Shown: piece after piece, positions 46,490 through 47,439 of the stretch
How positions within the stretch are numbered: the stretch's first letter is position 1
How the letters are laid out: each line of letters starts with the position of its first letter
From: Gaiellales bacterium
Lineage (GTDB): Bacteria > Actinomycetota > Thermoleophilia > Gaiellales > JAICJC01
DNA length: 47,439 bases
Reading direction: 5' to 3'
Assembly (NCBI GenBank): GCA_036273515.1
Contig: DASUHM010000028.1
Span: forward strand, 1 to 47,439
The notes under the pieces: generated by a model
Database searches by the model: none
What the model saw: the letters and a program-made list of their open reading frames with translations, nothing else
What the model was told of the DNA's origin: nothing
Position numbers and translations under genes: made by a program

Positions 46490-46942
46490 GTGACCGACGT
46501 CGATTTCGTCCCCGCAGACTTCGAGCCGCCGCGCAGCCTCGCCGCGCCCGGCATGGAGCTCGAGCCGCTCGGCCCCGAGCACAACGCGAGCGACTACGCG
46601 GCGTGGACGTCGTCGATGGAGCACATCCGGGCCACGCCGGGCTTCGTCGGCGGCAAGTGGCCGCACGAGATGACCGTCGAGGAGAACCGCGCCGATCTCG
46701 AGCGGCACGCGCGCGACTTCGCCGAGCGGCGCGGGTTCACCTACACGGTCCGCGAGCCGGGGGACGGCGACGTGATCGGCTGCCTCTACATCTACCCGCT
46801 CAAGGGCGAGCCGGACGTCGCCGCCGTGAGCTCCTGGGTGCGCGCCGACCGCGCCGAGCTCGACGTGCCGCTCCACCGTGCCGTCACCGAGTGGCTCGAG
46901 CGCGACTGGCCGTTCCCGCGCTTCGAGTACGCGCCGCGCTGA
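46490..46942 (+). CDS. GNAT-like N-acetyltransferase
   Basis: 150 residues. N-terminal PRSLAAPGMELEPLGPEHNA, middle SMEHIRATPGFVGGKWPHEM, then YTVREPGDGDVIGCLYIYPL and a C-terminal strand-helix pair. The pattern is that of a shortened GNAT fold, with the usual Q/RxxGxG/A acetyl-CoA loop not evident (SSWVRADRAELDVPLHRAVT), so activity is uncertain. Not in an operon. Confidence 0.65.
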   Translation: MTDVDFVPADFEPPRSLAAPGMELEPLGPEHNASDYAAWTSSMEHIRATPGFVGGKWPHEMTVEENRADLERHARDFAERRGFTYTVREPGDGDVIGCLYIYPLKGEPDVAAVSSWVRADRAELDVPLHRAVTEWLERDWPFPRFEYAPR

Positions 46943-47026
46943 ACGGTCACCCGGTCCGGACGATGGCACGACCGGGACGTCGTCGTAGGTTCTCGACCTC
47001 GCGGGCGCAATTCGAGAGGAGCGAAC

Positions 47027-47439
47027 ATGGCCTACAGGAACCGGAACCTGCTGCTGTACGTGGCGGCATACGGCAACAACACCGCTGGCGCCAAGGCGGA
47101 CTACAGGGCGCTCAAGGAGCTCGACGACTTCGCGGTGATCGCATCCGTCGTCCTCACCCGTGAGTCCGAGGGGAAGGTGGACGTCGACGAGCACGGCGGC
47201 ATGCAGGTCGGACGCGGTGCCACGCTGGGCGGCGTCGCCGGCCTGGTGGTCGGCCTGTTCGCGCCGCCGCTGCTGGCCGCCACGGCCGTCGGCGCCGGCA
47301 TCGGTGCGGCCGCCGGGAAGATCGCCAAGCATCACGACGAGAAGAAGATCGAGTCGGCCGTCGACGACAACGACTGGCTGCCGCCCGGCTCTTCGGCGAT
47401 CGTGGCCGTGATCGACGACGAGTATCTCGACCGGGTCGA
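47027..47439 (+). CDS. DUF1269-type membrane protein, N-terminal part (cut by window edge)
   Basis: 137 codons are visible. AYRNRNLLLYVAAYGNNTAG and ADYRALKELDDFAVIAS open the protein, then DVDEHGGMQVGRGATLGG and AGLVVGLFAPPLLAATAVGA with a glycine-rich membrane stretch, and SSAIVAVIDDEYLDRV at the edge. Typical DUF1269 build, an integral membrane protein with no known function. ATG 47027 has GAGGAG 6 nt upstream; TAGGTT at 46986-46991 may be its -10. Confidence 0.85.
   Translation, partial: MAYRNRNLLLYVAAYGNNTAGAKADYRALKELDDFAVIASVVLTRESEGKVDVDEHGGMQVGRGATLGGVAGLVVGLFAPPLLAATAVGAGIGAAAGKIAKHHDEKKIESAVDDNDWLPPGSSAIVAVIDDEYLDRV

Overview
The window is a stretch of high-G+C chromosome, probably from an actinomycete. 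Supporting signs are the actinobacterial integration host factor next to gmk and rpoZ, many GTG starts, GTGA/ATGA gene overlaps, TANNNT -10 boxes lying 6-8 nt upstream of start codons (leaderless genes), and a pyrR-pyrB-pyrC-carA-carB ... mihF-gmk-rpoZ ... coaBC order. Gene content and the unusual inserts fit a deep-branching soil lineage such as Thermoleophilia, but that placement is an inference from general impression. No phage, IS element, CRISPR array or rRNA was seen.

1-8 kb: the translation/transcription operon, on the minus strand, reads rimP-nusA-ylxR-infB-[antiporter on the other strand]-ylxP(DUF503)-rbfA::nrnA fusion-truB (cut by the window edge). A promoter and an intrinsic-terminator-like leader precede rimP. 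NusA carries an extra Cys/His tail. 7.5-14 kb: dtd (+), then a minus-strand run coaBC-MoxR ATPase-DUF58-transglutaminase-TPR. 14-17.5 kb: a palindrome-rich spacer, a zinc-ribbon protein of unknown function, a MoaD/ThiS-like protein, a BNR propeller protein, then rpoZ-gmk-mihF. 17.5-26.3 kb: the de novo pyrimidine operon pyrR-pyrB-pyrC-carA-carB-pyrK-pyrD with a PyrR-binding hairpin abutting the pyrR ribosome binding site.

26.4-31.7 kb: a uracil-DNA glycosylase-like gene, a methyltransferase and RNase Z, a decayed propeller region, small membrane proteins, an SOS-controlled LysM membrane protein with two LexA boxes, and a FolP2-like gene preceded by an eight-residue leaderless upstream ORF. 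31.6-36 kb: a minus-strand operon with a DgcA/dipeptide-epimerase enolase-fold enzyme, DgcN (DUF1611) and two tandem M29 aminopeptidases. This suggests handling of D-glutamate or wall-derived peptides. 36.6-38.2 kb: tRNA-Arg(CCG), a lipoprotein and three very small membrane-type genes, one frameshifted. 38.2-46.5 kb: one tightly overlapped operon with an M20 deacylase/peptidase, a GntR/FCD regulator, a four-subunit peptide-type ABC transporter, an alpha/beta hydrolase and its lipoprotein binding protein. The window ends with a GNAT-like gene and a truncated DUF1269 gene.

The most unusual signal is a family of four hairpins with the invariant core GGGTCTGACCC and outer arms that differ between copies yet stay self-complementary. 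Three sit exactly at the joint between convergent genes and supply the stop codons; one sits between divergent genes.
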